Of a DNA stretch of 40,515 bases, positions 29,695 to 37,492 are shown one piece after another (position 1 is the stretch's first letter; every line of letters begins with the position of its first letter). Source of the DNA: an uncultured Geobacteraceae bacterium (GTDB taxonomy: Bacteria > Desulfobacterota > Desulfuromonadia > Geobacterales > Pseudopelobacteraceae); contig CAIRBT010000038.1 in the NCBI GenBank assembly GCA_903876875.1, positions 1 to 40,515 of the forward strand, given 5' to 3'. The notes beneath the pieces are model-generated. The model was not told where the DNA came from. It saw only the letters and a program-made list of their open reading frames with translations, and ran no database searches. Both the position numbers and the translations under genes were made by a program.

Positions 29695-32426
29695 TGGGCG
29701 GCGGGAGTACCACCACAGGATATAAATACTATGCCAACGTGTTGATCGGATTATGCGAGGGGTATGCGTATGTCCTCAACGTTTGGAACGACAAAGCGAA
29801 GCAGTCATTCGCCGACAGCGGCATGGACATCATGTACGGGACGCAGGGACAAGAGCCGTGGGCTCCGATAGTCAGCGCGCACCCGACTGAAGCATTGGGG
29901 TACTCAGGGCTGTGTTATGCGGCCAAACAGGCGATGGAGCTTGATAGCAGTGCCAGTCTGCCCTCATTGAGTTTTGAGGTGGTGGGCGGCGGCAAGGTCA
30001 CAGACGATGCCGACCCCGCATACATTCTCGCTGATTTCCTGTCAAATGCCACCTACGGGGCCGGATGGCCGGAGCAGTTCCTGGACGATCTGGGGGATTA
30101 CTCTGTATGGTGCAAGGCGGCGAATCTGTTGGTTTCCCCCGCATTAACCGAGCAGACGCAAGCATCAGACTTTCTGCAACAGCTCGCTACCGCCACCAAT
30201 AGCCAGTATGTATGGTCACAGAATAAGCTCCGGGTGGTGCCATTTTGCGATGCGATTACCGGCGGCAACGACTACACCTATTATCCTGACCTTACGCCGG
30301 AATACGATCTGGACGATGACGATTATATTGTTGAGAGCGATGACGACCCCGTTACTTGCACCCGCAACAGTTCCGCAGACGCTTACAATCACGTCCAGGT
30401 TGAGTTTGTCAACCGGGTCAGTGATTACAACATCGAGATTGCAGACGCGCGAGATCTGGCCGACATCGAGTCGAAAGGGCTCCGCAGCCAAGACCCACTA
30501 CAGCTGCACATGATCTGCGACCAGGCGATTGCCCGTAACCTCGCGCAGTACCGCCTGCAGCAGGTACTGTACCGCCGGGCACAATACACTTTCAAGCTGG
30601 GATGGAAATACTGCCTGCTGGAACCGCTCAATCTCGTTACCATCACCGACAGTGCCATGGGGCTCAATAAAGCCCCAGTGCAGATCATGGAGATAGCCGA
30701 GGACGAGAACGGTGTATTTACCATCACCGCTCTGGAGTTTCCGTTCGGGGTGAACAGCACCGCAGCATACACATCGCAGGGTGGCGGGGGCGGATACACC
30801 CCCGATTACAAGATTGACCCAGGCAACAGCCACACACCAATTATATTTGAGCCGCCTTTCGCGCTGGCTGGCCGAACCGAGGTATGGTTGGGGACATCGG
30901 GCGGGAGCGATTGGGGCGGCTGTGAGGTGCATGTATCCACCGACGGCAGCAGTTACACCAAAATCGGGATAATCACTGCCAAGGCCAGACACGGGGCTTT
31001 GACTGCAATACTGTCTTTCGGCACCGACCCGGACACGACGCACACCATGGCTGTCGATCTGACCGCCAGCGGGGGCGAACTGCAATCAGCCACACACAAC
31101 GACGCCGATCTGCTCACAACACTGAGCTACGTGGGCGGGGAGTTGGTGGCTTATGCCGATGCGACGCTCACGGCTGTCGGCCATTACGATCTGACCTACC
31201 TGCGACGCGGGGCATACGGAAGCACTGTAGACGCCCATGCGAGTGGAAGCGAGTTCATGCGATTAGATGGGGCTGTATTCAAGTACGCAGTACCTACCAA
31301 CATGGTGGATAAAACACTGTACGTGAAGCTCCCCGCGTTCAACATCTATGGCACGCAACTGCAAGACATCTCCACCGTTGACGCATACTCTTACACTGTA
31401 ACAGGAGGGGATGCAGTCCCATTGCAGGTGGGTGGTATCACAGCATCCGCCGGTCTCGCATCCATCACTATCGACTGGGCGGTCAGCACCGCCGACACCG
31501 GGCTTGACCATTATGAAGTGCTGCGGGCGGCCACGGATGACCGTAACCAATTCCGGGTAATCGGCACCACCACCGGCATCAGTTATGCCGACATGGTGGG
31601 CGTGACTGGGGCGACCTATTATTATTGGATTCGTGGCGTGTCGAAAGCAAACGTCAAAGGGGCTACCGCGCTGCACGGAGTATCTGCGACAACCGGCAAG
31701 ATCGGCAACTCCGATCTGGGGCCGCTCATCGTCCAGGCGGGGAATATCGCAAACAATGCTATTGATCTGGGTGGCGGGAAAGTCACCGGCACAATAACTG
31801 AACCCGAACGGTTTGGGGCGGCAGTCATCGGCACTGCCGCTATCCAGGACGGTGCCATCACAAATGCTCTGATTGGAAATCTGGCTGTTGACACGGCAAA
31901 GATTGCGAATGCAGCTATTAGCACGGCGAAGATTGCCGATGCTCAGATCACCACCGCAAAAATTGGTAGTGCTCAGGTGGACACATTGCAGATCAAAGGC
32001 AATGCTGTAACCATACCAGTTGCCAGCTATACCACCGGCACCACATCAGCAAGCCACAACGTATGGTTGTCAGCGGTATCTGTTGCAATCAATAATGATA
32101 CAGGCGCAACGTTAAAGATTATCGTAAGTATCAGCGGCACGGTAAACTATTACTCTTATCAGGGATATGACGGCAATGCCTATGTGCGGATATTGCGTGA
32201 CAGCACCGATTTAACGGGTGCAATAGGAGCGGTGAGTGCACATAATTATGCAGGTGGCGACACACCGCCGGCATTGTCAGCGGGTAATCTCTCTTGTATC
32301 ACCATAACAGATAACTGCCCTACCGGGACGCACACTTATTACTTCCAATTTTATGGTACGGGCGGAGGAGACAGCCAAGCAACGGTATCCAATGCAAGCA
32401 TAGTTGTACTGGGGGCAAAACGATGA
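29694..32426 (+). CDS. Tail tip / central fibre protein (main part)
   Basis: 910 residues. After M-G-G-G-S-T-T-T-G-Y-K-Y-Y it continues with L-I-G-L-C-E-G-Y and a long hub region (Y-S-V-W-C-K-A-A-N, F-L-Q-Q-L-A-T-A-T-N-S, R-N-S-S-A-D-A-Y-N), as in host-specificity proteins related to lambda J and GTA gp15. A fibronectin-III-like domain lies near 585-665 (S-A-G-L-A-S-I-T-I-D-W...Y-E-V-L-R-A...Y-Y-Y-W-I-R-G-V). Then come short repeats (A-I-Q-D-G-A-I-T-N-A-L-I-G, A-K-I-A-N-A-A-I-S-T-A-K-I-A-D-A-Q-I-T-T) resembling a beta-helix stalk, and a C-terminal beta domain that probably contacts the host. Confidence 0.88.
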   Translation: MGGGSTTTGYKYYANVLIGLCEGYAYVLNVWNDKAKQSFADSGMDIMYGTQGQEPWAPIVSAHPTEALGYSGLCYAAKQAMELDSSASLPSLSFEVVGGGKVTDDADPAYILADFLSNATYGAGWPEQFLDDLGDYSVWCKAANLLVSPALTEQTQASDFLQQLATATNSQYVWSQNKLRVVPFCDAITGGNDYTYYPDLTPEYDLDDDDYIVESDDDPVTCTRNSSADAYNHVQVEFVNRVSDYNIEIADARDLADIESKGLRSQDPLQLHMICDQAIARNLAQYRLQQVLYRRAQYTFKLGWKYCLLEPLNLVTITDSAMGLNKAPVQIMEIAEDENGVFTITALEFPFGVNSTAAYTSQGGGGGYTPDYKIDPGNSHTPIIFEPPFALAGRTEVWLGTSGGSDWGGCEVHVSTDGSSYTKIGIITAKARHGALTAILSFGTDPDTTHTMAVDLTASGGELQSATHNDADLLTTLSYVGGELVAYADATLTAVGHYDLTYLRRGAYGSTVDAHASGSEFMRLDGAVFKYAVPTNMVDKTLYVKLPAFNIYGTQLQDISTVDAYSYTVTGGDAVPLQVGGITASAGLASITIDWAVSTADTGLDHYEVLRAATDDRNQFRVIGTTTGISYADMVGVTGATYYYWIRGVSKANVKGATALHGVSATTGKIGNSDLGPLIVQAGNIANNAIDLGGGKVTGTITEPERFGAAVIGTAAIQDGAITNALIGNLAVDTAKIANAAISTAKIADAQITTAKIGSAQVDTLQIKGNAVTIPVASYTTGTTSASHNVWLSAVSVAINNDTGATLKIIVSISGTVNYYSYQGYDGNAYVRILRDSTDLTGAIGAVSAHNYAGGDTPPALSAGNLSCITITDNCPTGTHTYYFQFYGTGGGDSQATVSNASIVVLGAKR

Positions 32427-32794
32427 TAATAGCAGTTTACAGGGTAACAGATGGATATATTACAAGATTTGTTGACTGTCCAGAAGATCATATTAGTATC
32501 CAGTGCCAGGACGATGAGAATTACTACGCCGACCCACCAGCCGATGCGACACATATCATTGCCGAAAAACCTTGCATTGTACCAGTCGAGCCGATACCGC
32601 CAACGCCGGAACAGGTCATGAGACAGATCAAGATTGAACGCAACTCACGCTTGTCAAGATCGGACTGGACACAATTGCCAGACGTTACTCTTACCAACGA
32701 GCAGAAAGCCGCCTGGGCGGCATACCGTCAACAGCTCCGAGATTTCCCGGCTATATGCAACCCGGCCAACCCTGTATGGCCGACACCACCATAA
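32423..32794 (+). CDS. Phage tail assembly chaperone (Phage_tail_APC-like)
   Basis: 123 residues; ATGA overlap with the tip gene. The C-terminal half R-N-S-R-L-S-R-S-D-W-T-Q-L-P-D-V-T-L and A-A-W-A-A-Y-R-Q-Q-L-R-D-F-P, ending V-W-P-T-P-P, is the standard signature of this family, which accompanies tip or fibre genes. Confidence 0.82.
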   Translation: MIIAVYRVTDGYITRFVDCPEDHISIQCQDDENYYADPPADATHIIAEKPCIVPVEPIPPTPEQVMRQIKIERNSRLSRSDWTQLPDVTLTNEQKAAWAAYRQQLRDFPAICNPANPVWPTPP

Positions 32795-32806
32795 AAGGAG
32801 AAAATT

Positions 32807-33445
32807 ATGTTCAGACAAGTGACCGCACACGCGGTGAGACAAGTGATCGCAGCCGCGATATTATGTTCTTCGGCGCACGCAGCCGACTTCCACAAGGTTT
32901 TTACGGAGACCATCCTACCGCATGAGGGCGGTTACACAGCCAACAAAGTTGATCCCGGCAACTGGACTGGTGGCAAGGTTGGTAAAGGCATTCTGAAGGG
33001 GACTAAGTACGGCATCGCCGCTAACACCTTCCCTAACCTCGACATCAAGAACATTACGGTACAACAGGCTGAGGCTATATATCGCAAGCAATACTGGGAC
33101 GCGTATCACCTTGGAGAATTAAAGAGCCAGATGATAGCTGATGAACTGTGTGATGAGATAGTCAACGGTGGTCCTGGGTTGGCTCAAGGGTTGCTCGCCA
33201 AAGTGCTGAAAGAGGTGCAGTGGGCAGATACGGAGAAGGTGTTTTTCAAGAGGAACCCGCCGCCTGCTAAATTTACACCGGAAACGATAGCATGGATAAA
33301 CGATTACACCAAAGATCGAGACAACCGGATTGCCTTTTTTAATAGCATCCGGATTAAGCGGGTGGCGTTTTATGTGAACCTCGTAGAGAGGAAACCACCT
33401 ATGCGCCAGTTTTTCTTCAGCTGGATAGACCGAGTGGTGGACTGA
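32807..33445 (+). CDS. Endolysin, GH108 N-acetylmuramidase with signal peptide
   Basis: 212 residues; AAAGGAG upstream. The first ~25 residues look like a Sec signal: a basic start, the hydrophobic A-I-A-A-A-I-L-C-type core (V-I-A-A-A-I-L-C) and A-H-A before A-D-F. The mature part starts with the GH108 motif I-L-P-H-E-G-G-Y with catalytic Glu at 40, N-W-T-G-G, T-K-Y-G-I-A-A-N-T-F-P, I-T-V-Q-Q-A-E-A-I-Y-R-K-Q-Y-W-D. A C-terminal helical part (F-Y-V-N-L-V-E-R) corresponds to the usual PG-binding-3-like end. The signal suggests export by the host Sec system, with release controlled by membrane depolarisation or holin. Confidence 0.87.
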   Translation: MFRQVTAHAVRQVIAAAILCSSAHAADFHKVFTETILPHEGGYTANKVDPGNWTGGKVGKGILKGTKYGIAANTFPNLDIKNITVQQAEAIYRKQYWDAYHLGELKSQMIADELCDEIVNGGPGLAQGLLAKVLKEVQWADTEKVFFKRNPPPAKFTPETIAWINDYTKDRDNRIAFFNSIRIKRVAFYVNLVERKPPMRQFFFSWIDRVVD

Positions 33446-33446
33446 C

Positions 33447-33629
33447 ATGGATGAAAAACTTCTCCATTATCTAATGAGTGGTGGGCTGTTGGTCGTGGTC
33501 TTTTTCCTCAAACGCGAACTGGCCAAAATGGACAAAGAACACGACCAGATGCAGACGGAAATCGCCAATCTGAAATTATGGCAGGCAAAAGTACAGGAGT
33601 CATTATGCCCGACATTAAAGAGGCCATAG
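33447..33629 (+). CDS. Small single-span membrane protein, lysis cassette
   Basis: 60 residues, 1 base after the endolysin stop. One transmembrane helix near 9-22 (L-M-S-G-G-L-L-V-V-V-F-F-L) followed by a charged, coiled-coil-like tail (E-L-A-K-M-D-K-E-H-D-Q-M-Q-T-E-I-A-N-L). Similar in layout to the 79-residue protein at 34429. Candidate holin-like or Rz-like helper; not assignable further. Confidence 0.62.
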   Translation: MDEKLLHYLMSGGLLVVVFFLKRELAKMDKEHDQMQTEIANLKLWQAKVQESLCPTLKRP

Positions 33630-34222
33630 GTCGGAAGGTGGTGGCAGTATGGGGCGGGATGAAAGCGGCGTTTCTCATAGCACTACAGACACGTTTGAGA
33701 GCCTGCGGTTTATTGTTGGCTGGCGTAATATTATATTTTGGATGGTGTATTTTGGCCCCGAAGCCGAAAAACGATTACACATGGCAACCGACAGCACCAC
33801 CGGTCCCGATATCAAAGCGTACCGGAGAACAGAAGGTGGTGGTCAAGTATTACCCTAAAGAGGTGATTGTCACAAAATGGCGTGACGCCCCGGTGCAGGA
33901 TGGAGAACAGGTTATCGCGACCGGAACCATACCATCCGCTCCTAATGGAGCCGAATCAATCGCAACAATGAATATGACAACGGGGGAAAGTCACATTGAC
34001 TACAAACTGAACCCTCCGCCGTGGTTTGCACTTGAGCGAGCGAATTATATCGGAGTGGGGACGGGTATCAACACAGAGACGGGGCAGAGTTACGAGGCGT
34101 ATTATAAGCGGGATATCCTCCGGGTAAAAGACGTGCATTTGCAAATTGAGGTCAACGCCGAAACCTCACAACAAAAACCGGTTGACGCGGGTATAAAAGC
34201 CCGATTGGAATACAGATTCTGA
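33605..34222 (+). CDS. Membrane-anchored lysis-region protein, unknown
   Basis: 205 residues from the ATG at 33605 (AGGAG 6 bases upstream); an in-frame ATG at 33578 has no site. One transmembrane helix near 34-54 (C-G-L-L-L-A-G-V-I-L-Y-F-G-W-C-I-L), then a proline-rich linker and a beta-rich periplasmic part that ends in L-E-Y-R-F, with a terminal Phe as in outer-membrane proteins. It bridges inner membrane and periplasm like an inner spanin by position, but it is beta-rich rather than coiled coil, so a spanin call is not justified. Confidence 0.6.
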   Translation: MPDIKEAIGRKVVAVWGGMKAAFLIALQTRLRACGLLLAGVILYFGWCILAPKPKNDYTWQPTAPPVPISKRTGEQKVVVKYYPKEVIVTKWRDAPVQDGEQVIATGTIPSAPNGAESIATMNMTTGESHIDYKLNPPPWFALERANYIGVGTGINTETGQSYEAYYKRDILRVKDVHLQIEVNAETSQQKPVDAGIKARLEYRF

Positions 34223-34241
34223 CATTGAAAAGGACCTCTTA

Positions 34242-34454
34242 ATGACACCATCGAACAGTTTAGCACTTACCGGTTTTGCGGCATTCTGTGCGGCCATGGT
34301 TAACAGCCCCGTCGTATCGTTCGTTTTGATTGTGGCGATACTTCTTACGTGCGTAGTGGTAATGACGTGCACTTTATTGCAATGCCGCGCGTCCAACAAG
34401 CGAGCGAGGAAGAAACGGGGGGTGGACAATGAACGAGCTGCTCGCTGGGCATGA
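34242..34454 (+). CDS. Small membrane protein, candidate holin
   Basis: 70 residues; AAAGGA upstream. Two hydrophobic segments: A-L-T-G-F-A-A-F-C-A-A-M-V (weak) and V-V-S-F-V-L-I-V-A-I-L-L-T-C-V-V-V-M (strong), then a strongly basic tail (R-A-S-N-K-R-A-R-K-K-R). Short length, two helices and a charged C-terminus fit a class II holin; sequence gives no family match. Confidence 0.55.
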   Translation: MTPSNSLALTGFAAFCAAMVNSPVVSFVLIVAILLTCVVVMTCTLLQCRASNKRARKKRGVDNERAARWA

Positions 34455-34668
34455 AAACCTGTTGATACATGCCATCGGATGGCTGCTTGCTGGTGCTGGT
34501 GCAATGGTTACGATGCTCTATAAGGGCATCTGGAAATCGATCAACATCCTACGGGAGGAACATGAGGAGTTGCGGTCGGAGTTTGACCGGCTGATCGGGG
34601 AGCATAAGGTGCGCCATCCCGCCAGTCCACCATGGGATGGTGTAGACCGTCGGAAAGAGCCGAGATGA
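34429..34668 (+). CDS. Small membrane protein with coiled-coil tail, holin/accessory
   Basis: 79 residues overlapping the previous gene by 26 bases. One transmembrane helix (A-I-G-W-L-L-A-G-A-G-A-M-V-T-M-L) followed by K-S-I-N-I-L-R-E-E-H-E-E-L-R-S-E-F-D-R-L-I-G-E and a short basic end (V-D-R-R-K-E-P-R). Last plus-strand gene of the prophage; its end lies 2 bases from the end of the convergent integrase gene. Confidence 0.62.
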   Translation: MNELLAGHENLLIHAIGWLLAGAGAMVTMLYKGIWKSINILREEHEELRSEFDRLIGEHKVRHPASPPWDGVDRRKEPR

Positions 34669-34670
34669 TA

Positions 34671-35858
34671 TCACTTTGGTTGTTGGCTGATGTCATCAAG
34701 ATAATCAGCCCATTGCTGCATCATGACCGTACGCTCCGGGATGAATGACGTCCGATTGTATGCCCTGCCGTTCGTATCTCTGACTGAGTGCGCAAGCTGG
34801 TGTTCAATCAAATCCACTCGCACTTTTAAGACTTCGTCCAAAATAGTACGGGCAGTCGCACGGAAACCATGGCCGGTAACTTCATCTTTGCTGTAACCCA
34901 TTCTGCGTAGTGCCGTATTTACTGTATTTTCGCTCATAGGGCGTCCAGATGTGAGCTGTGACGGAAAAACATACTTGCCTTTACCGGTGATGTGTCTCAA
35001 CTCATTTAGACATGCCAGAGCCTGTGTGCAGAGCGGTACAATATGCGGTATTCGCATCTTCATTCGTTCGGCTGGGATGCTCCACATTACTCCGTCGATC
35101 TCACTCCATTCCATTGTTCGCAGTTCAGTTGGGCGGACAAAAAGCAATATTTGTAATTTTATGGCACATTTTGTGATGATAGAACCGGTGTATTCATTGA
35201 TTGCGGCATAAAGCGCGCTTAGTTCTTTCGGATCGGTGATGGCCGCATGGTGTCCGCCTTTGACAGGGGGGAGGGACCCGCGAAGGTCATCAGCAATATT
35301 TCTGGAAGCACGGCCGGTAGCAATGGCATATCTCATAACCTGGACACAATCATACCTGACCCGGTGCATAATATCGGGAGAGGATATTTTACTCAGAGCG
35401 GCCAATAGTTCTTGTGCTGTAATGTCGTTGACATCCATACCGCCAACTTGAGTGAGGATATATTTTGTGAGCCTTGTAAGCTTTCTTTCAGAATGATCCT
35501 TTGTCCATGTGCTTCCGAACTTATGGTGCCACTCGTGGGCGACAGCTTCAAAGGTGTTTTTGGCTGTAGTTGCCATGCGCATAGCTTTTTTGACAGCATT
35601 AGGATCCACGTTTGACAGTATTTGCTTTTTTGACTCTTCTCGCTTCTCCCTGGCTTCAGCCAGGGAGAGGGTGGGGTATGCTCCCAGGGACAGAGTCAGC
35701 CGCTTGCCCGCAAATCGGTAGTCAAGTCGCCAAAGCTTCCCGCCTGTGGGGGTGACTAGCAGATACAGACCTCCGCCATCGCGGAGTGCATAATCTTTAT
35801 CTGTCGGTTTTGCCTTGGTTATTTCCCTGTCTGATAGTGGTAAAATACGCTTCGGCAC
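34671..35858 (-). CDS. int: P4-type tyrosine recombinase / integrase
   Basis: 395 residues, GTG start (35858) with GGGAGA upstream. N-terminal DUF4102 arm-binding domain (L-S-D-R-E-I-T-K-A-K-P, L-R-D-G-G-G-L-Y-L-L-V-T-P-T-G-G-K-L-W-R). Catalytic domain with R242 (V-R-P-T-E-L-R), H330-x2-R333 (T-G-H-G-F-R-A-T-A-R-T), H357 and nucleophile Y367 (A-Y-N-R-T-S-F), all present. It recombines phage attP with a host tRNA. The gene is read away from the tRNA-Cys, whose 3' end is 179 bases from its start codon. The only minus-strand prophage gene, so expressed separately. Confidence 0.95.
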   Translation of the reverse strand: MPKRILPLSDREITKAKPTDKDYALRDGGGLYLLVTPTGGKLWRLDYRFAGKRLTLSLGAYPTLSLAEAREKREESKKQILSNVDPNAVKKAMRMATTAKNTFEAVAHEWHHKFGSTWTKDHSERKLTRLTKYILTQVGGMDVNDITAQELLAALSKISSPDIMHRVRYDCVQVMRYAIATGRASRNIADDLRGSLPPVKGGHHAAITDPKELSALYAAINEYTGSIITKCAIKLQILLFVRPTELRTMEWSEIDGVMWSIPAERMKMRIPHIVPLCTQALACLNELRHITGKGKYVFPSQLTSGRPMSENTVNTALRRMGYSKDEVTGHGFRATARTILDEVLKVRVDLIEHQLAHSVRDTNGRAYNRTSFIPERTVMMQQWADYLDDISQQPK

Positions 35859-35873
35859 TGGTTTTCTCCCTAT

Positions 35874-35926
35874 TTGACAGTACCCGGTTTTATGGTGTGT
35901 TCAAATACTGTCACGGCTACTGTCAA
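35874..35926. repeat. TTGACAGTA repeats in integrase promoter region, candidate arm sites
   Basis: TTGACAGTA at 35874-35882 (plus), TGACAGTA at 35906-35913 and TTGACAGTA at 35918-35926 (both minus), plus one plus-strand copy inside the integrase gene at 35612-35620 and a near copy at 35590-35598. Two minus copies are 12 bases apart. This pattern beside an attachment site suits integrase arm-type sites or autoregulation; the TTGACA of one copy could also serve as a -35 box for the integrase gene. Confidence 0.5.
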
Positions 35927-35974
35927 AAACTGTCTATCCATATCTATCATTATCTATTTAAATCTACAATAAAA

Positions 35975-36003
35975 ACAAAAAAAGCCCCTGAAATCAGGGG
36001 CTT
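35975..36003 (-). terminator. Rho-independent terminator after tRNA-Cys
   Basis: AAGCCCCTGA-aa-TCAGGGGCTT, a perfect 10-bp stem. On the minus strand it is followed by a T-rich run (from the A-rich bases 35975-35981), so it terminates the tRNA transcript 34 bases beyond its end. It also separates tRNA transcription from the integrase gene, which is on the same strand. Confidence 0.85.
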
Positions 36004-36036
36004 ATCTATTGATGTCTACGGTATTCTTTCGGGTAA

Positions 36037-36060
36037 TGGAGGCGCGTGTCGGATTCGAAC
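36037..36060 (-). other. Probable attachment site (3' end of tRNA-Cys)
   Basis: The 3' half of the tRNA, including the T-arm and CCA end, faces the integrase. P4-type integrases commonly use the 3' part of tRNA genes and bring a copy that restores the tRNA. The matching copy should exist at the other end of the prophage, outside this window; I found none inside. Exact limits are inferred. Confidence 0.55.
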
Positions 36061-36110
36061 CGACGTTAACGGTTTTGCAGACCGGCTCCTAGCCTCTTGG
36101 ATAACGCGCC
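36037..36110 (-). tRNA. tRNA-Cys (anticodon GCA)
   Basis: On the minus strand: acceptor stem GGCGCGT pairs with ACGCGCC, anticodon loop CTGCAAA (anticodon GCA), T-arm GTCGG-TTCGAAT-CCGAC, and an encoded CCA end. The bottom pair of the anticodon stem is a C/T mismatch as read, a small oddity. A terminator follows on the same strand. Confidence 0.93.
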
Positions 36111-36194
36111 ATTCACCAAACAAGTAACACTTATAGCTAACTTTATGCTTCGGTGTCAATCACTTTTTGTCCATTACGGATAATTAAATCTGAT

Positions 36195-36563
36195 CTATTT
36201 GTATTTTATGGCTATTCCGGTTGCCCGATATTCGGTGGAAGGCATGAATCCGCTGGTGGTGGTATGACCGCTGATTTCCGGATTTAACACCGCATCGGCT
36301 CCCATTTTCTCTGCTTCCTGGCGGATTGCCGTAAAACCCCAGGCCTTGATGTCCGGCGAGAGTGAGTAGTCCGGTCCGAAGCTCTCCCGGGTTACCTGGA
36401 TTTTGCCCAGTTTTGCATAGGGGCGTGTTATTTCCTCCGTGGAAAGCAGAGGAACCCCTTCTCCGGTTGAGGAATTGAACAGTGGTAATGTACAGCCTGC
36501 GAGCAGGAGCAGAAGTGAAAGGCATAACAACAGTGATACCAGTATGTTGACCGGTTTTTTCAT
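36195..36563 (-). CDS. Predicted lipoprotein
   Basis: 122 residues. Type II signal peptide: M-K-K-P start, a Leu-rich core and lipobox L-L-A-G-C with Cys at 24. The mature part has R-P-Y-A-K-L-G-K-I-Q-V-T-R-E-S-F-G, then a helix I-R-Q-E-A-E-K-M-G-A-D-A-V-L-N-P-E-I and a G-I-A-I-K-Y end, a small alpha/beta pattern resembling YbjQ/DUF4156-like envelope proteins, not securely assigned. Host gene, read towards the tRNA; divergent from yebC. Confidence 0.82.
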   Translation of the reverse strand: MKKPVNILVSLLLCLSLLLLLAGCTLPLFNSSTGEGVPLLSTEEITRPYAKLGKIQVTRESFGPDYSLSPDIKAWGFTAIRQEAEKMGADAVLNPEISGHTTTSGFMPSTEYRATGIAIKYK

Positions 36564-36592
36564 GGCAGCGATGCCCCTTCTTCGGTGAAATT

Positions 36593-36608
36593 CTATCTGG
36601 ACAGATAG
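36593..36608. promoter_or_regulatory. Perfect palindrome in lipoprotein-yebC divergent promoter region
   Basis: CTATCTG-ga-CAGATAG, two 7-base arms, 5 bases before the yebC -35 candidate and 30 bases upstream of the lipoprotein start. Its place between divergent genes suggests a shared operator. Confidence 0.45.
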
Positions 36609-36612
36609 TACG

Positions 36613-36641
36613 TTACATGGTAGTGTCTAAAAATTTATAAG
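36613..36641 (+). promoter_or_regulatory. Predicted sigma70 promoter for yebC
   Basis: TTACAT (36613-36618), 17-base spacer, TATAAG (36636-36641); the yebC start lies 46 bases downstream and is preceded by AAAGGAG. Confidence 0.5.
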
Positions 36642-36686
36642 GCAATAAAAATCTTGCAGGGACATTTACGTAAAGGAGTTTAAGCG

Positions 36687-37430
36687 ATGTCGGGTCATAA
36701 TAAGTGGAGCACCATCAAGCATAAAAAAGGGGCAGCCGATGCCAAACGTGGTAAGGTTTTTACTAAAATCATCAAAGAACTCTCCGTCGCCGCAAAACTT
36801 GGAGGGGGAGACCCGGCAGCAAATCCTCGTCTGAGGACCGCCATCGATAAGGCAAAAGCTGAAAATATGCCGAAGGATAATATCGAGCGTGCCATTAAAA
36901 AAGGTACGGGGGGAATGGAAGGGGTAACCTACGAAGAGATCGTGTATGAAGGGTATGGTCCGGGTGGTGCCGCTGTGCTGGTGGAGGTGCTGACCGATAA
37001 TCGTAACCGTTCTGTATCCGATATCCGGAGTATTTTTTCTAAAAGTAACGGCAACATGGGTGAGGCCGGCTGTGTGGCCTGGATCTTTAGCAAAAAAGGG
37101 CTCATCGGCTATGACAAAGGGGCTGATTTTGACGAACTCTTTGAAGCTGCCCTGGAAGCGGGGGCAGAGGATGTGGCCGAGCAGGATGATTGCTTTGAAG
37201 TAACGACCGAGCCCGCCACTTTTATTGAGGTGCGGGAGGCTCTGGCTGCCAAGGGGTTCAAGCATACCAATGCCGAGATTACCATGGTTCCTCAGACCCA
37301 GGTTGAACTTGAAGGAAAACAGGCCGAAAGCATGCTCAAGCTTATGGACAAGCTGGAGGATAATGATGACGTGCAGAACGTCTATGCAAACTTCGATATT
37401 TCGGAAGATGAAATGGAAAAACTGATGTAG
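36687..37430 (+). CDS. yebC: YebC/PmpR-family protein
   Basis: 247 residues, the usual length. Begins with the family signature [22 protein letters not shown]-x-F-T-K and continues [26 protein letters not shown] and G-Y-G-P-G-G-A-A-V. YebC proteins are classically called DNA-binding regulators; recent work on some members links them to translation through proline-rich stretches. In many relatives it precedes ruvC; here a terminator and msrA follow instead. Confidence 0.97.
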   Translation: MSGHNKWSTIKHKKGAADAKRGKVFTKIIKELSVAAKLGGGDPAANPRLRTAIDKAKAENMPKDNIERAIKKGTGGMEGVTYEEIVYEGYGPGGAAVLVEVLTDNRNRSVSDIRSIFSKSNGNMGEAGCVAWIFSKKGLIGYDKGADFDELFEAALEAGAEDVAEQDDCFEVTTEPATFIEVREALAAKGFKHTNAEITMVPQTQVELEGKQAESMLKLMDKLEDNDDVQNVYANFDISEDEMEKLM

Positions 37431-37436
37431 CGTTGC

Positions 37437-37460
37437 AGGGGCCCCTTTGGGGCCCTTTTT
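37437..37460 (+). terminator. Rho-independent terminator after yebC
   Basis: GGGCCCC-ttt-GGGGCCC, 7 GC pairs, followed by TTTTT. Starts 7 bases after the yebC stop. Confidence 0.92.
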
Positions 37461-37492
37461 GTTACTGTGTCGAAGATACGGAGGAGAATCCT

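Larger units (their letters stand above)
1..36060. mobile_element. Prophage, right-hand portion (siphovirus-like), integrated at tRNA-Cys
   Basis: A continuous run of phage genes: replication/recombination, terminase, portal, capsid, tail, lysis, integrase. All are on the plus strand except the integrase. The right border is set by the integrase (minus strand) and the tRNA-Cys gene whose 3' end faces the prophage, a classic attachment arrangement for P4-type tyrosine recombinases. The exact junction is unknown because the other attachment copy lies left of the window; it probably falls inside the tRNA 3' half. Structural, lytic and integrase genes all read intact, so the element could be functional. 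The early left end (repressor, Cro-like gene, excisionase) is not in view. Confidence 0.93.

Noticed and set aside
33605-34222. Spanin (Rz-type) assignment
   Set aside because: It has an N-terminal membrane helix but a beta-rich, not coiled-coil, body, no lipobox and no embedded Rz1-like frame that I could identify.
35786-36127. 113-codon plus-strand frame across the integrase start and tRNA
   Set aside because: Its C-terminal part is a translation of the antisense tRNA; start lies inside the integrase gene.
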